From assembly GCA_915063485.1 (NCBI GenBank), contig CAJZDJ010000048.1:1-14730 (forward strand): a DNA stretch of 14,730 nucleotides, read 5' to 3'. Below, in pieces: positions 13,938-14,730 of the stretch (position 1 is the stretch's first letter; each line of letters begins with the position of its first letter). Both the position numbers and the translations under genes were made by a program. The notes beneath the pieces were generated by a model, which worked only from the letters and a program-made list of their open reading frames with translations, made no database searches and was not told the DNA's origin. This DNA is from an uncultured Actinomyces sp. GTDB taxonomy: Bacteria; Actinomycetota; Actinomycetes; Actinomycetales; Actinomycetaceae.

Positions 13938-14597
13938 ATGGTGGTAGCTGTGCCCCAGGGGGCAAAACTGGTGCTGGCCACCCACAATAAGGGCAAGCTG
14001 GCGGAGTTTCGCGAGATTTTAGCGCAGGCGATTGCCGATTTTGACCCTGCCAGTGTTATTAGCGCTGCTGATTTGCAGGTGCCCGAACCGGTTGAGGATG
14101 GTATTTCTTTTGCCGCCAATGCCACCATTAAAGCTAATGCGCTAGCCCAGGCTACTGGCTTGCCGGCGGTGGCCGACGATTCAGGGCTATGCGTGGATGT
14201 TTTAGGTGGGGCGCCGGGGATTTTCTCGGCCCGCTGGTGCGGTCATCACGGCGACGACGCAGCTAACTTGCAGCTGCTGCTCGATCAGCTCTCGGACGTA
14301 AAAGACCCGCACCGGGGCGCTAACTTTACCTGCGCAGCAGTGCTGGTGGTGCCCGAAAGCGCGGACCAAAAAGGACGCGTAGTGGTTGAAGAACACCGCA
14401 TGTATGGGCGCCTGCTACACCAAAGCATTGGTGAGGGTGGCTTTGGCTATGACCCGATTTTTGTGCCCAGCCAGGAGGATGAGCCCGGCGGCAAGGGGCG
14501 CACCAGCGCCCAAATGAGCGCCGCTGAGAAGAACGCTATCTCTCACCGGGGCCAGGCCCTGCGGGCCCTAGCCCCGCAGCTAGCTGAGCTGTTCTAA
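13938..14597 (+). CDS. rdgB: RdgB/HAM1 non-canonical purine NTP pyrophosphatase (dITP/XTP)
   Basis: A 219-residue house-cleaning enzyme that hydrolyses dITP, ITP and XTP to monophosphate and pyrophosphate, keeping deaminated purines out of nucleic acids. Motifs: LVLATHNKGKLAEF (11-24), FAANATIKANALA (58-70), the catalytic DDSGLCVD (80-87), GAPGIFSARW (91-100), GEGGFGYDPIFVP (165-177) and EKNAISHRGQAL (197-208). All the usual active-site segments are present and the length is ordinary. The segment at 181-190 (DEPGGKGRTS) differs from the common GxTxAEL form, which may be lineage variation. ATG 13938 is one base after the rph stop codon. GTG 13941 is a possible alternative start. Confidence 0.95.
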   Translation: MVVAVPQGAKLVLATHNKGKLAEFREILAQAIADFDPASVISAADLQVPEPVEDGISFAANATIKANALAQATGLPAVADDSGLCVDVLGGAPGIFSARWCGHHGDDAANLQLLLDQLSDVKDPHRGANFTCAAVLVVPESADQKGRVVVEEHRMYGRLLHQSIGEGGFGYDPIFVPSQEDEPGGKGRTSAQMSAAEKNAISHRGQALRALAPQLAELF

Positions 14598-14615
14598 ACC
14601 AAGGCTAAAGCAGGG

Positions 14616-14685
14616 TTAAAGCGCGGCGATTTGGCCTTAAATACGTAACTAAAGCGCGGTGCGCTGATACATAGCTAAAGCGCGG
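14616..14685 (+). repeat. Three copies of yTAAAGCGCGG downstream of rdgB
   Basis: TTAAAGCGCGG (14616-14626), CTAAAGCGCGG (14649-14659) and CTAAAGCGCGG (14675-14685), with a shorter CTAAAGC at 14605-14611. Spacings are 33 and 26 bases. The last copy lies in the loop of a possible hairpin (ATACATAGC 14667-14675 with GCT-a-ATGTAT 14688-14696). No U tract follows and no gene is visible from 14598 to the window end. Confidence 0.65.
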
Positions 14686-14730
14686 CGCTAATGTATACCG
14701 GCAAAAACTAGGCGCTGGGGCGGCAACCGC

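Noticed and set aside
14605..14685. CRISPR array from the yTAAAGCGCGG repeats
   Set aside because: Units are only 11 bases, spacing is uneven (33 and 26 bases) and no cas genes are present.

Overview
The window looks like core chromosome of an actinobacterium of moderate GC content, probably in or near Actinomycetaceae. This placement is inferred from gene content and protein flavour, not from a database search. The actinobacterial signs are a GluRS without the cysteine zinc knuckle and with a tRNA-Gln gene downstream, a FAH-family gene close to gltX, a DUF3516-type helicase, the bcp / tRNA-Leu / rph / rdgB block, and many transcripts that seem to start at or next to their start codon.

Layout, left to right. 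Positions 1-1752 (minus): a tRNA-Gln cut by the window edge, downstream of gltX. Positions 1814-2986 (plus): a MalY/PatB-type PLP C-S lyase, ended by a strong terminator. Positions 3086-3874 (minus): an atypical FAH-fold protein with repeats at both ends. Positions 4046-7073 (minus): two tandem sodium:alanine/glycine symporter paralogues. Positions 7140-10288 (plus): a large RNA-helicase-like protein translationally coupled to a YbaK-type Cys-tRNA deacylase. Positions 10410-11880 (minus): a YccF membrane protein and an ATP-grasp ligase. Positions 12053-14597 (plus): tRNA-Lys, a 45-residue hypothetical protein with the peroxiredoxin bcp, tRNA-Leu, then rph and rdgB. The last 130 bases carry short repeats and no visible gene.

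Functionally this is mostly housekeeping: tRNA charging and proofreading (gltX, ybaK, three tRNAs), tRNA 3'-end processing (rph), nucleotide-pool cleaning (rdgB), peroxide defence (bcp), RNA remodelling (helicase) and amino acid uptake or breakdown (symporters, C-S lyase). No phage, insertion sequence, CRISPR array or toxin-antitoxin locus is visible.

The most distinctive signal is regulatory. The first genes of several transcription units lack a Shine-Dalgarno sequence and instead have a -10-like hexamer ending 6-7 nt before the ATG/GTG (9 nt for gltX). The two symporters, the small ORF and bcp have ordinary ribosome binding sites. Several intergenic gaps also hold compact direct or inverted repeats placed like operators. 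No clearly new multi-gene system was found. The best candidates for something undescribed are the odd FAH protein with its repeat-bearing flanks, the small protein paired with bcp, and the solitary DcsG-like ATP-grasp protein.
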